Assembly (NCBI GenBank): GCA_937879965.1
Contig: CALFMP010000026.1
Location: 62,001-126,000, forward strand
Origin: QKMZ01 sp012965515
Lineage (GTDB): Bacteria; Cyanobacteriota; Vampirovibrionia; Obscuribacterales; Obscuribacteraceae
Length of the DNA: 64,000 bases
Direction: 5' to 3'
Part shown: positions 24,590 through 33,964 of the stretch, one piece after another
Layout: each line of letters opens with the position of its first letter
How positions within the stretch are numbered: position 1 is the first letter of the stretch
Program-made: the position numbers and the translations under genes
Notes under the pieces: model-generated
The model's input: only the letters and a program-made list of their open reading frames with translations
Databases searched by the model: none
What the model was told of the DNA's origin: nothing

Positions 24590-26080
24590 CTACGACTCGG
24601 CTTGCGCGGCTACTTGATTGCGGCCTGCTTCTTTGGCCTGTTGCAGTGCGAGTTTTGCGTCGCGAAGGATGGTCTCGGGGTTGAGGTCTTCCATGTTGAA
24701 ATTGGAGCAGCCAACGCTGACCGTTACTTTCGGCCCACGGCTTCCCTGACCTTTTACGAAGCTGATGCGCTCTACTTCCGAGCGAACTTTCTCGCCAAGA
24801 ATTTTTGCACCGGCGATATCTGTGTTTGGCAGCACCACTGCAAATTCGTCACCGCCGTAGCGAGCAATGAGGTCGCTGGAACGTGTGATGTTAAGCAAGC
24901 GGTTTGCGATGGTGGTGAGTACGACGTCGCCGATTTCGAAGCCAAACTCGTCGTTTATCTTGGCGAAATTGTCGATGTCTATAATTGCCATGCCGACGGC
25001 AAGACGCTGTCTGAATGAGAAAAGCAGTTGCTGTTGCAGGAAGCCGACCAGGAACTCCAGATTGTAGAGTCCGGTGAGCGGATCGATTGCAGCGCGGAAT
25101 GCTTCGCGTTCGTGGAGAACTTCGATCTCGTGTTTTGCCATGAGTAACTGAACGACCGGCGCCATCTGCAACTGCAGCTGACCCATGAATGCCTTAGCGG
25201 TCGCGTTGAATGTGTTTTTCTCAGTGGATGCGAAAACCAAAGCAGCCTTGCCGCTCTTCTCTTGAATAACGGGAAGAATTTCAAATTCCTCGAAATTTTT
25301 GCCGCCCTCTGCTTTTGGCAATTCACCACGGACGTCGAGATTGAGGTCTCCGACCACATCGAGTTCTTTAGTCACTTTCTCGACGAGTTTATCGAAGGCG
25401 TCTTGGCTGATGCCTTGCTCGAGGTGGAATGCTGCCCACGGTCCATCAGCGCTTGCAACAACGAGACCTAACAGATCGGGAGCGAAGAGTTGGCTGATCA
25501 AACTGAAGTATGCGTCTACGAATTTCTTGCGGGGGTCAATCACTTCCGCCAGCGTGCGAATTACACGCGTGACCATTCGTTCGATGAGTAGGTCGTCTAG
25601 CAGACCGCCGTAGCTGTTGATGAGATTTGCGCTAGAGAAAGAACGCGAGGGCACGAGAAGGTTTTTCACCATTCCCGGTTGCCAGCCGGAATCTTGCGCT
25701 TTGCTGACAAGGTTCTTGATTTGTGTGCAGACTGATTTCAAGTCCTTTTCCAGATTTTCCGGCTCGATGACCGCATCGGGCAGTGCCGCAACTTTCCAGA
25801 AAGCATCCGCATCGCTTGGCTCTCCCTTGGCAAGGAGCATGACAGGCAGGCGTCTGGTTCTGTCGTTGGACTTAATGAGGCAGGCAAGCTGGTAACCGCT
25901 CAAATCTGACAGATTGGTCGATGCTACGACAATGTCAGCGCCATGGGAGCCAAGCTCGTCAAGAGCGTCGAAGCCTCCGACGCACGCCGTCACATCAAAA
26001 CCTTCCTTCTTCAGCTGCGCGCGAAATTCGGTGGAGGGGTTTTTCTCATCTTCTACAAGGACAACCTTAGCTATCGCCAT
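24590..26080 (-). CDS. Diguanylate cyclase with degenerate receiver domain
   Basis: 496 residues. Residues 1-120 form a response-regulator fold with the acidic pair Glu10/Asp11 and Lys85. The position that should hold the phosphorylated Asp reads Ser54 (in IVVASTNLSD), so ordinary phosphorylation is unlikely. A ~200-residue middle region looks GAF-like. The C-terminal GGDEF domain has an intact catalytic GGDEF at 409-413 and the RxxD inhibitory site (RSSD, 400-403), and should make cyclic di-GMP under product inhibition. A Shine-Dalgarno-like GGAAG precedes the ATG. It diverges from an acyl-CoA dehydrogenase gene. Confidence 0.9.
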   Translation of the reverse strand: MAIAKVVLVEDEKNPSTEFRAQLKKEGFDVTACVGGFDALDELGSHGADIVVASTNLSDLSGYQLACLIKSNDRTRRLPVMLLAKGEPSDADAFWKVAALPDAVIEPENLEKDLKSVCTQIKNLVSKAQDSGWQPGMVKNLLVPSRSFSSANLINSYGGLLDDLLIERMVTRVIRTLAEVIDPRKKFVDAYFSLISQLFAPDLLGLVVASADGPWAAFHLEQGISQDAFDKLVEKVTKELDVVGDLNLDVRGELPKAEGGKNFEEFEILPVIQEKSGKAALVFASTEKNTFNATAKAFMGQLQLQMAPVVQLLMAKHEIEVLHEREAFRAAIDPLTGLYNLEFLVGFLQQQLLFSFRQRLAVGMAIIDIDNFAKINDEFGFEIGDVVLTTIANRLLNITRSSDLIARYGGDEFAVVLPNTDIAGAKILGEKVRSEVERISFVKGQGSRGPKVTVSVGCSNFNMEDLNPETILRDAKLALQQAKEAGRNQVAAQAES

Positions 26081-26318
26081 TTTTGACTTCCTATTGGCTA
26101 GTTACCGAGTCATCGGTGAATTCTACCGGGTTTCGATCTAGATGGTAATTCTCACACAGTCATTATCTTATGCCTGCGTAAAGGTCGCCATAGTGCTATG
26201 ATCTTCGCTTGGGCAACCGATTGAAGCTGGGCTGGGACCGGCTTTACCAGCTCTATCAGGTGCCAATCATAGAGTGGATTACCTTGGCGGCGCTGTCCGC
26301 CACTTTTGGTGAGTGTGA

Positions 26319-27497
26319 ATGTTGACTGCAACAGCTTCAAAAGAACTGCCCCTGAGCTTCAGATTGACTGAAGACCAATTGTTAATTCAAGAAACGATTG
26401 CCGAAATTGCGCAAAAGGAGTTCGCTCCCAGAGCCGCAGAGATTGACCAAAAACACAGATTTCCAAGAGAGAACTGGGAGTTGTTGGCGGCGTCTGAGTT
26501 TTGCGGACTGCCTTTTCCGGAAGAGTATGGCGGAGCCGGCCTGGACCATGTTTCCTATTCAATTGTTGTTGAAGAGTTGGCGAAACACTGCGCCACGACT
26601 TCAGTAATGTACTCTGCGCACGTTTCGCTTTGTGCTTCCCCAATCTATCTAATGGGCAACGAGGAGCAGCGTAAGCGCTTCTTGCCCCCTATGTGCAAAG
26701 GCGAAAAAATGGGAGCATTCGCATTGTCTGAGCCTGGAACCGGCTCGGATTCGGCTGCCGCGACTTGCATGGCCGAACTGAAAGGCGACCATTTTATTTT
26801 GAACGGGTCCAAGAACTGGATTACAAACGGCATTGAAGCCGACTATTACCTGGTAATCGCTCAAACGGACCGCGCACTGCGGCATAAAGGGCTCGTCGCC
26901 TTAATTGTCGAAAAAGACTCTCCCGGCTTTACATTTGGAAAGCTTGAGGACAAACTCGGAATTAAGGGCTCTTCGACCTGTCAGATCATGTTCGAAAACA
27001 CACCAGTGCCGGTTGAAAACATGCTGGGCAAGGTGGGAGAAGGCTTCAAAGTCGCCATGATGACGCTTGATGGTGGCAGAATTGGCATCGCCTCGCAGGC
27101 GGTCGGTATCGCTCAAGGCGCTTGGGATCACGCTTATCGCTATGCCAAGGAGCGTGAGGCATTCGGCAAGACGATCAACAATCTGCAAGCAATACGCTTT
27201 ATGTTCTCTGAGATGCAGACTGAGATAGATGCGGCGCGTCTACTCACTTATCATGCTTCACTGGCACAGGATCGCGGTGAAAAATTCACTCGTGCAGCCG
27301 CTCATGCCAAGCTCTATGCTTCGGAAGTGGCGATGCGTTCGACGGTCAAATGCGTGCAGATTTTCGGCGGATATGGGTATGTTACTGATTACCCTGTCGA
27401 ACGTTATATGCGCGATGCGAAGATCACGGAAATCTACGAGGGCACCTCAGAGATCCAACGTCTGGTGATAGCGAACTCGCTCTTGAAAGACCAATAG
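26319..27497 (+). CDS. Acyl-CoA dehydrogenase
   Basis: FAD enzyme that oxidises acyl-CoA to enoyl-CoA. 392 residues with the family signatures: EEYGGAGLD, ALSEPGTGSDSAA (flavin and substrate loop), NGSKNWITNG, the R-E-FGK helix (KEREAFGKTINNLQAI), QIFGGYGYVTDYPVERYMRD and the catalytic Glu in EIYEGTSEIQR. The position of that Glu fits the short/medium-chain (butyryl-CoA-like) group; chain length is not otherwise readable. No electron-transfer flavoprotein or other beta-oxidation gene is adjacent. A J-domain gene follows 93 bp later. Confidence 0.93.
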   Translation: MLTATASKELPLSFRLTEDQLLIQETIAEIAQKEFAPRAAEIDQKHRFPRENWELLAASEFCGLPFPEEYGGAGLDHVSYSIVVEELAKHCATTSVMYSAHVSLCASPIYLMGNEEQRKRFLPPMCKGEKMGAFALSEPGTGSDSAAATCMAELKGDHFILNGSKNWITNGIEADYYLVIAQTDRALRHKGLVALIVEKDSPGFTFGKLEDKLGIKGSSTCQIMFENTPVPVENMLGKVGEGFKVAMMTLDGGRIGIASQAVGIAQGAWDHAYRYAKEREAFGKTINNLQAIRFMFSEMQTEIDAARLLTYHASLAQDRGEKFTRAAAHAKLYASEVAMRSTVKCVQIFGGYGYVTDYPVERYMRDAKITEIYEGTSEIQRLVIANSLLKDQ

Positions 27498-27590
27498 AAC
27501 TCAAGGTGGCACAGGCACAAGGCATATTCGAGGATATTCGATTTTCGAACCCCCGACATCCTGACCGTTATTACTAAGAGGAATGCAACG

Positions 27591-28391
27591 ATGAACTGGC
27601 AAGTACCACCGAACTGGCAACCGCCGCCCCCTCCCCCCAGACCAGGAATGCCACCTCCCGGTGGCGGCGCTCCGGGCGGTGGTGGTGCACCTGGCGGTGG
27701 TGGTGCACCTGGCGGTGGACCCGTGCCTGGTGGAGGAGCCGGAACTGCCACTGCTCAAGCAAAAGAACTTTCTCTTTATGAGCTTTTGCAAGTAGACCGC
27801 AATGCTCACTCGACAATCATCCGTTATGCCTACAGATACTTGGCGGCAATGTTCCATCCGGACAATAGCGAAACCGGTGATGCAGAGAAGTTCAGAATCA
27901 TCACCGATGCCTGGAAGACACTTTCCGATGAAACAAGACGCCAGGCTTACGATATGACTCTTGCGGTGCAGGACGCATCCAAGCCGCAAACGAAATCGCC
28001 TGGTGCTGCTTCGTCATTCGGACGAGACAGTATGCCGAAATTCGAAAGAACCAGCTTGACCTGGAACGAAGTCGAATTGAGAGTAGCTGTTTTGCAGGTC
28101 CTGCTTGCTCAAAGACGCAAGAAGCCGTCCAGCGGTGGCTGCTCAGGTAAGATGCTCATGGACATTCTGCAAATCGACGACGTTACCGAAGTCGAATTTG
28201 CACTCTGGTATCTGCGCGAGAAAAGCATGATTGAAACAGGCGAACGTTCATTCATGATTACCGCTGTTGGTCTCGATTACTTGACTGAGCAATTGTCGAA
28301 AACGCAGGTTCTCGACGGTGGCACGCAGATGGAGAAGAAAACTTCTGCCGTGGTCAATGCTGGTCTGCCAGCCGTTCTCGGCAAGCAGTAA
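27591..28391 (+). CDS. J-domain protein with Pro/Gly-rich N-terminus
   Basis: 266 residues. Residues 1-52 are almost only Pro, Gly and Ala (poly-Pro, then GGGAP repeats). Residues ~60-125 are a J domain: LYELLQVDRNAHSTIIRYAYR, the essential HPD motif in MFHPDNSETGD, and FRIITDAWKTLSDETRRQAYD. The C-terminal ~100 residues resemble a small winged-helix domain. J domains stimulate DnaK ATPase; the rest chooses the client. There is no zinc-finger or DnaJ C-terminal domain, so it is not a classical DnaJ. GAGGA precedes the ATG. Confidence 0.8.
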   Translation: MNWQVPPNWQPPPPPPRPGMPPPGGGAPGGGGAPGGGGAPGGGPVPGGGAGTATAQAKELSLYELLQVDRNAHSTIIRYAYRYLAAMFHPDNSETGDAEKFRIITDAWKTLSDETRRQAYDMTLAVQDASKPQTKSPGAASSFGRDSMPKFERTSLTWNEVELRVAVLQVLLAQRRKKPSSGGCSGKMLMDILQIDDVTEVEFALWYLREKSMIETGERSFMITAVGLDYLTEQLSKTQVLDGGTQMEKKTSAVVNAGLPAVLGKQ

Positions 28392-28440
28392 AAGCTTTTC
28401 TGCAGGTGCGATGCAGTAAGCAAACGACGGAGCGGTTGAT

Positions 28441-28492
28441 TGTAGGGGCGGCATTCTTGCCGCCCGTCGGGCCACGCATGGCGTCGCCCCTA
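28441..28492. repeat. Two-stem palindromic repeat flanked by GTAGGGG and CCCCTAC
   Basis: GTAGGGGCGGCATTCTTGCCGCCC joined to GTCGGGCCACGCATGGCGTCGCCCCTAC. The two ends are inverted copies (GTAGGGG and CCCCTAC), so the whole 52 bp can also form one long hairpin. It lies between the convergent J-domain and rnhB genes. Confidence 0.85.
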
Positions 28493-28500
28493 CAAAAGAA

Positions 28501-29241
28501 TTAGTCGAATTGCAAGGTAAGCTGTTCGTTTAGAACGGTGGCAAGAAAAGTTTTTCGATGCCACACAGTCGGTCCGTGCAGCTTGATTGCATCACGATGC
28601 GCTTGCGACGCGTATCCCTTATTGCTTTCCCAGAGGTATTGCGGAAATTGCGACGCTAAATCCGCCATCATTTTGTCTCGGTATACTTTTGCGATAACGG
28701 AAGCCGCTGCAATTGAGGCGGAGTGTGAATCTCCATCAATAACTGTCACCTGTTCAATTTGCAGATCTGTAATCTTTTTATTTCCGTCAACAGCAACCAA
28801 ATAGTTTGGGCATTCACTCTTGTATGACTCCAGAAGCATTCCAATTGCTCGGGACATAGCCAGCAAACTAGCTTTCAGAATGTTGATCGTTTCAATTTCT
28901 TCCACTGATGCTTCGGCAATTGCGCAATGAGCATGCTGATGAATTGTCTCGGCAAGGCGTTCACGTTGCTGGCTGGATAATTGTTTGCTGTCATTCAGAT
29001 CTTCGAGAGCCTGGCTTAGTTTTGTACCGCTTCTTACGGGCGGTAAAATTACCGCGGCAGCAACAACCGGACCAGCCAAGCAGCCCCGACCTACTTCGTC
29101 CGTGCCGATGAGCACTGATTCTTTGCCGCGCATCCGCACATCAAATTTAAGCATGCGCTTCAGACGAGTTCCGCATTCCAAAACCTCTGCTTGAGCTTTT
29201 GGATTTTTCTTGGCGTGTGCGGTTTCTTTTTTCTGAGGCAT
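28501..29241 (-). CDS. rnhB: Ribonuclease HII
   Basis: Removes ribonucleotides from DNA and the RNA of RNA-DNA hybrids. Acidic active site: GTDEVGRGCLAGPVVAAAV holds the Asp-Glu pair, the next Asp lies in LVAVDGNKK, and another in VTVIDGDSHSASIAAASV. Then KVYRDKMM and the GYAS-HRDAIKLHGPT segment follow. The ~38 residues before the domain are basic and extra for the family; MLKFDV at residue 30 is an alternative start. It is third in the order rplS-rbgA-rnhB known from Firmicutes. Confidence 0.95.
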   Translation of the reverse strand: MPQKKETAHAKKNPKAQAEVLECGTRLKRMLKFDVRMRGKESVLIGTDEVGRGCLAGPVVAAAVILPPVRSGTKLSQALEDLNDSKQLSSQQRERLAETIHQHAHCAIAEASVEEIETINILKASLLAMSRAIGMLLESYKSECPNYLVAVDGNKKITDLQIEQVTVIDGDSHSASIAAASVIAKVYRDKMMADLASQFPQYLWESNKGYASQAHRDAIKLHGPTVWHRKTFLATVLNEQLTLQFD

Positions 29242-29413
29242 GTGCCACTTCCCGTGGTGCCAGCTTGGTGCCAGCTCACTAACTTACGGTCCAGGCTCGT
29301 AGCTGTGCAATCAGCACCGCTTTCGTGCCTTGCTAAGTTACCACTTCAAGAGGTCTGAGCAATCAGTTGTGAGAAGCGAAAAATCTGAAAAACTCGAAAT
29401 TATCAAGAACTCT

Positions 29414-30550
29414 CTATTTGCTGTCCGGGCTGTCAAACGTTATGCGTCCGAGCTTTCCGTTGCGTATATCTCCAAGAAATACGGCAGCGGCGCGGCTTGT
29501 ATCGGGGCGCCCTTTGGTTGTGATGAAACGTTTGCGCTCGGCGATCAGTTGCAAATTGACCTTTTCGCTGAAGTTTCTGGATGTAGGCATGGCGTCGGCA
29601 TCTGCACCAGCGTCACCATCTTCCGCGGCGTCGTCATCCAATGCTGTGTCTTGCCCTGTCCGGCGATTGAGTTTGGACTGTTTTGAGATTGTCAAATCGC
29701 GTTCGATTTTCCAGCTTTGGCCGCCGTCATCTTCGTCATCGACCTCTTCGCTCGAATTGGCAGGTGGAATCTCCAGACCTACAGGTTCATCCTCTCCGTC
29801 GGCGTCCGGCAAATATCTTTCAATGGCGCCGGGGTAGCGTTTTTGCAACTCTATGATGGCGCGCTCAGCCAGCTCTTCTGGCATATAGGCGCCGGCCGGG
29901 GCGAGATTGAGGATGCCCAGTTTTTCCCCGACATTGCGGGAGGAGATGTTGGGAGGCAAAATGCCTGGGGTATCGAGCAATTCCAGTTTGGGATGAACGC
30001 GAATCCATTGAGGTCCGCGAGTGACACCGGGGCGGTCTGCCACCTTTACTTGCTTCTTGCCAATCAACCAGTTGATTAGACTCGATTTACCTGTATTGGG
30101 CATGCCCACGACACAGATTCGAACTGGGCGAGGAAGGAGACCCTTCGCCTCGATCTGTTTCAGCTTTTCCTGGCTCAGCTCGAGAGCCATGTTTACAACT
30201 TCCGGTTGGCGGCGGCGGTCTTTCAAGCAGAGGACGATCGCTTTCTCGTTTTCGGAGGAAAGCTTCTTTGCCCACTCACGGCTGGCTTTGGGATCGGCCA
30301 GGTCGTCTTTAGTGAGAAAAATGAGCCGCGGTTTATTTCCGAAAATCTCTGAGTGCTTCGGGTGCCTGCTGGAAAGCGGCGCCCTGGCATCCAGGACTTC
30401 GAAAATGAGATCGACCCACTTCAATTGCTGTTGAAGCAATTGAAAGGCAGTTCTAGGCGGGCCTTTGGAGGGTCCTTTCGACGGGCCTTTTGATTGGCCT
30501 TTGGACGGTCCCTTGGGCTGACCATTTGTTGATTTGTTGCCTTTCGGCAT
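29414..30550 (-). CDS. rbgA: Ribosome biogenesis GTPase RbgA/YlqF
   Basis: GTPase that assists late assembly of the large ribosomal subunit. Circularly permuted motif order: the G4-like TKDD comes first (about residue 74), then G1 GMPNTGKSSL, the switch segment RPGVTRGPQW, then G3 DTPG. The N-terminus carries a repeated KGPSKGQSKGPSKGPSKGP track, and the C-terminus is longer than usual, with an acidic insertion (about 250-330). It starts 17 bp after the rplS stop, so it is co-transcribed with L19, a large-subunit protein whose assembly is linked to this factor. Confidence 0.92.
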   Translation of the reverse strand: MPKGNKSTNGQPKGPSKGQSKGPSKGPSKGPPRTAFQLLQQQLKWVDLIFEVLDARAPLSSRHPKHSEIFGNKPRLIFLTKDDLADPKASREWAKKLSSENEKAIVLCLKDRRRQPEVVNMALELSQEKLKQIEAKGLLPRPVRICVVGMPNTGKSSLINWLIGKKQVKVADRPGVTRGPQWIRVHPKLELLDTPGILPPNISSRNVGEKLGILNLAPAGAYMPEELAERAIIELQKRYPGAIERYLPDADGEDEPVGLEIPPANSSEEVDDEDDGGQSWKIERDLTISKQSKLNRRTGQDTALDDDAAEDGDAGADADAMPTSRNFSEKVNLQLIAERKRFITTKGRPDTSRAAAVFLGDIRNGKLGRITFDSPDSK

Positions 30551-30567
30551 CGGCAGGTTGACTGTCC

Positions 30568-31023
30568 TTAAGCTTCGGCGCTGGTTTCAGCTGGCGTTTC
30601 GGCAGCTGGAGCAGCCTTTTCAGCCTTGGCGGCAGGAGCTTTTTCGCTCGCTGGAGCAGCGGCGACATCCTTCTTACCGGTTACCTTTTCTTTGATTCTG
30701 GTCGCCTTACCAGTCCGCTTTCTCAAGTAATACAGCTTGGCGCGTCTTACATGACCACGGCGCTGGACGGTGATTTTTTCGACACGGGGAGAGTGAATAA
30801 GGAAAACACGCTCGATGCCGATACCTTGGAACACACGACGAACCGTAATGGTTTCGCCGACTCCCGAACCGCGGCGCTTGATAATGACGCCTTCATAGCC
30901 CTGGGTGCGTTCCTTGTTGCCTTCAACGATTTTGACGAAGACTTTGACGGTGTCGCCGATATTCATTTGGGGGACGTTGCCCTTGATGAGCGGCGCTTCG
31001 ATTTCTTGAATAATTTGGTTCAT
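30568..31023 (-). CDS. rplS: 50S ribosomal protein L19 with alanine-rich tail
   Basis: The first ~115 residues match L19: MNIGDTVKVFVKIVEGNKERTQGYEGVIIKRRGSG, then TVRRVFQGIGIERVFLIHSP and KLYYLRKRTGKATRIKEK. L19 sits at the interface of the two ribosomal subunits. The protein goes on for ~35 residues of Ala, Pro, Lys and Glu after the normal end, a low-complexity extension. It leads the rbgA gene by 17 bp. The 158-bp gap to nrdR should contain its promoter. Confidence 0.96.
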   Translation of the reverse strand: MNQIIQEIEAPLIKGNVPQMNIGDTVKVFVKIVEGNKERTQGYEGVIIKRRGSGVGETITVRRVFQGIGIERVFLIHSPRVEKITVQRRGHVRRAKLYYLRKRTGKATRIKEKVTGKKDVAAAPASEKAPAAKAEKAAPAAETPAETSAEA

Positions 31024-31181
31024 GACAAAAAGACTCTTTTCTTGCCCTGCAGACGAACGGCAGGGGATCCTAACACGTGTAGACAGGAAATATTACCAGT
31101 TGAACCCCCGGAGAATACCGGATGTTCATGTTTGTTGAGCAATTGACATGATCTATGAGAAGCAGTTTATTAAGCTGCGGC

Positions 31182-31718
31182 TCAACTGGACTGATTGGGT
31201 TTGCTGTCGACGGTACCGGATATGGTGGCAGGACGGCGCTCGGAATCAGACTTCCCAGAACCCGAATCGCCCTCACCAGTGAGTGAATGGAGCTCCGCCA
31301 CGAAATCTTCAATGGAACGGAACTGGCGATATACAGACGCAAAGCGAACATAGGCAACCTGGTCCAAATTGCGCAGTTTGGCTAAAGCAATTTCACCTAG
31401 GTTGGTTGCCGTCACCTCTCGCTTGCCATCGGCAGCCAGCTCGTTTTCAACAGCTTCCACCAGGTCGTCGATTTGTTCGGCAGTGACCATTGTTTTAGAA
31501 CATGCTCGCGAAACGCCGGCTCTCAGCTTTTCTCGCGTGTACGGCTCGCGACTTCCTGAGCGCTTTATCACGAGCAACTGCATCACTTCCACCCTTTCAT
31601 AGGTCGTAAAGCGACGATTGCAGCTCTCGCATTGGCGGCGGCGGCGCACCGAGTTCTCTCCCGCCACGCGGGATTCAAGGACTCGACTATCTTTTGCATT
31701 GCAAAACGGACAGAGCAT
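31182..31718 (-). CDS. nrdR: Transcriptional repressor NrdR
   Basis: Represses ribonucleotide reductase genes in response to ATP/dATP. The N-terminal zinc ribbon has CPFC and CESC, with RRRRQCESCNRRFTTYE; the ATP cone follows (IKRSGSREPYTREKLRAGVSRAC) through to VAYVRFASVYRQF. The C-terminal ~30 residues are Ser/Gly-rich. A perfect TATAAT stands at 31732-31727, only 8 nt before the ATG, with no room for a Shine-Dalgarno, so the mRNA may be leaderless. No nrd gene is in the window. Confidence 0.95.
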   Translation of the reverse strand: MLCPFCNAKDSRVLESRVAGENSVRRRRQCESCNRRFTTYERVEVMQLLVIKRSGSREPYTREKLRAGVSRACSKTMVTAEQIDDLVEAVENELAADGKREVTATNLGEIALAKLRNLDQVAYVRFASVYRQFRSIEDFVAELHSLTGEGDSGSGKSDSERRPATISGTVDSKPNQSS

Positions 31719-31726
31719 AGAGTGAA

Positions 31727-31732
31727 ATTATA
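31727..31732 (-). promoter_or_regulatory. TATAAT box 8 nt before the nrdR start codon
   Basis: ATTATA on the plus strand at 31727-31732 reads TATAAT toward nrdR. Transcription from such a box would start at or within a few bases of the ATG at 31718. No clear -35 hexamer is present. Confidence 0.4.
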
Positions 31733-31879
31733 GAGCCAAAGACGGTTTCAGTTCGCTGATTTTGGACCAATGGTAATGCGTGAAAACATTTAGGGCATAA
31801 TTGATAGGTAATGCACTCAGAATGATATGTAGTGCACGAGCTGCACGGGGCTGAGGAAGGAAAGCCGTATATCGATAAG

Positions 31880-32548
31880 ATGGCTAAGGAGAAGCTTACT
31901 CATTATGAAGTGTTGGGCGTTGGTCCCAGCGTCTCTCAAAAGGAGATCAAGGACGCTTATCGCGCTCTGGTAAAAAGCAGTCACCCCGATGTCGACTATC
32001 AAAACCACGGCAAGCGCAACGAAGCGACTCGTCAGATGACGCGTTTGAATGAGGCTTACGAAACGCTCAAGGATAAACGCAGACGGGCTGAATATGACAC
32101 GACCATCGGTGTTCATAAGCAGCGAAGCAGTCCAAAAGTAAAACTCGATGAGAACGACACCGTTGAATCACGCGAGAGATTTCTCAAACGCGTATTTCAT
32201 CCGGCGCGTTCCACAATGGTAAAAGTGCTCGGCAAGTACAAGCACGAACTGAAAAAACTTTCCGAAGATATCTATGATGATTTGCTTGTTTCTAATTTCG
32301 ATGGATATTTGGACAGCGTTGAAAACGCGCTCAGAAAGGCTGCAGACGCATACTCATCGGAACGTGCGCCTTCGTCTTTGGAGCCGGCAGTGCATATGAT
32401 GCGACACGCAATTGCGCAGGCCGTCGATGGTTTAGACGAGACGCGCCAGTTTTGCCAAAACTACAATTACGATCATTTGATGATGGCGGAGAATCTGTTT
32501 CGCATATCAGTAGAACTGAGCAGAAACGCGTTGCAGTTGACGCGGTGA
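31880..32548 (+). CDS. J-domain protein, second copy
   Basis: The ATG at 31880 (MAKEKLTHYEVLGVG) is where J-domain proteins usually begin; the frame stays open back to a GTG at 31832. Residues ~6-75 are the J domain, with the HPD motif in SSHPDVDYQ and LNEAYETLKDKRRRAEYD. The C-terminal ~140 residues are helical and charged, without a zinc finger or substrate-binding barrel. Function beyond DnaK stimulation unknown. It is divergent from nrdR and convergent with the Tad-like operon. Confidence 0.78.
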   Translation: MAKEKLTHYEVLGVGPSVSQKEIKDAYRALVKSSHPDVDYQNHGKRNEATRQMTRLNEAYETLKDKRRRAEYDTTIGVHKQRSSPKVKLDENDTVESRERFLKRVFHPARSTMVKVLGKYKHELKKLSEDIYDDLLVSNFDGYLDSVENALRKAADAYSSERAPSSLEPAVHMMRHAIAQAVDGLDETRQFCQNYNYDHLMMAENLFRISVELSRNALQLTR

Positions 32549-32549
32549 A

Positions 32550-33176
32550 TTACTTGCAATCGGCAAGATCTCTGGTTGCTATTTCCATGATTCGATCATT
32601 GTTTTTGATGTTGAACTGGGATTGCTCAGTTCCTAATTGTTTCCATACTTCGCTGGATGCTTTCACGTTATTAACTGCACTTTCAAAATAGTACTTTCTG
32701 TCTGTATCTGTTTGCAGAGTAGTGCCGATCATATAAAGGCATAAACCTCTGTTGTTCAAATCTCTAGCAAACTCTGGGGAACGCTCACCATAAAGGCTTT
32801 TGTCATACTTCAAGAGTATGTCGTAAACGCTCAACGCTTCCATAAAGCCAGCATTGTCCATATAGATAGATGCTAAGTCCATTGCTGTCTTAGTAAATGT
32901 CTCAGGTGAGGTGGACTTCCAGTCTTTCGACATTGCAATCCATCTGTCATATATGGACTGCTGAACAGAGGGTAAATGTAACAACTGCCATTCTGTTTCT
33001 TCGATTTGTTCCTGCACTTTAGGGGTTGAGCTTGCGTTGCGCAACTGCTGAATACGTTCACTGAGGAGTTCGCTTCTATCTTTTGGCGAATTTAGATTGG
33101 TAACCGATAACACGCTAACGAGAGCTCCGAAACCAATCAGAGCTCCCGTAAGTAGAACTGTCGCAAACCTGAGCAT
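32550..33176 (-). CDS. Membrane-anchored protein with TPR-like repeats
   Basis: 208 residues. An N-terminal hydrophobic segment (about 4-26) acts as signal or anchor, and there is a coiled region at 33-75. A TPR-like helical part follows (around 95-165), including ALSVYDILLKYDKSLYG and FARDLNNRGLCLYMIG. It starts 3 bp after the upstream TadE-like gene and so is the last gene of the pseudopilin operon. A structural or assembly role at the envelope is inferred from context only. Confidence 0.6.
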   Translation of the reverse strand: MLRFATVLLTGALIGFGALVSVLSVTNLNSPKDRSELLSERIQQLRNASSTPKVQEQIEETEWQLLHLPSVQQSIYDRWIAMSKDWKSTSPETFTKTAMDLASIYMDNAGFMEALSVYDILLKYDKSLYGERSPEFARDLNNRGLCLYMIGTTLQTDTDRKYYFESAVNNVKASSEVWKQLGTEQSQFNIKNNDRIMEIATRDLADCK

Positions 33177-33179
33177 GCC

Positions 33180-33959
<780 letters not shown>

Positions 33960-33964
33960 AACTC

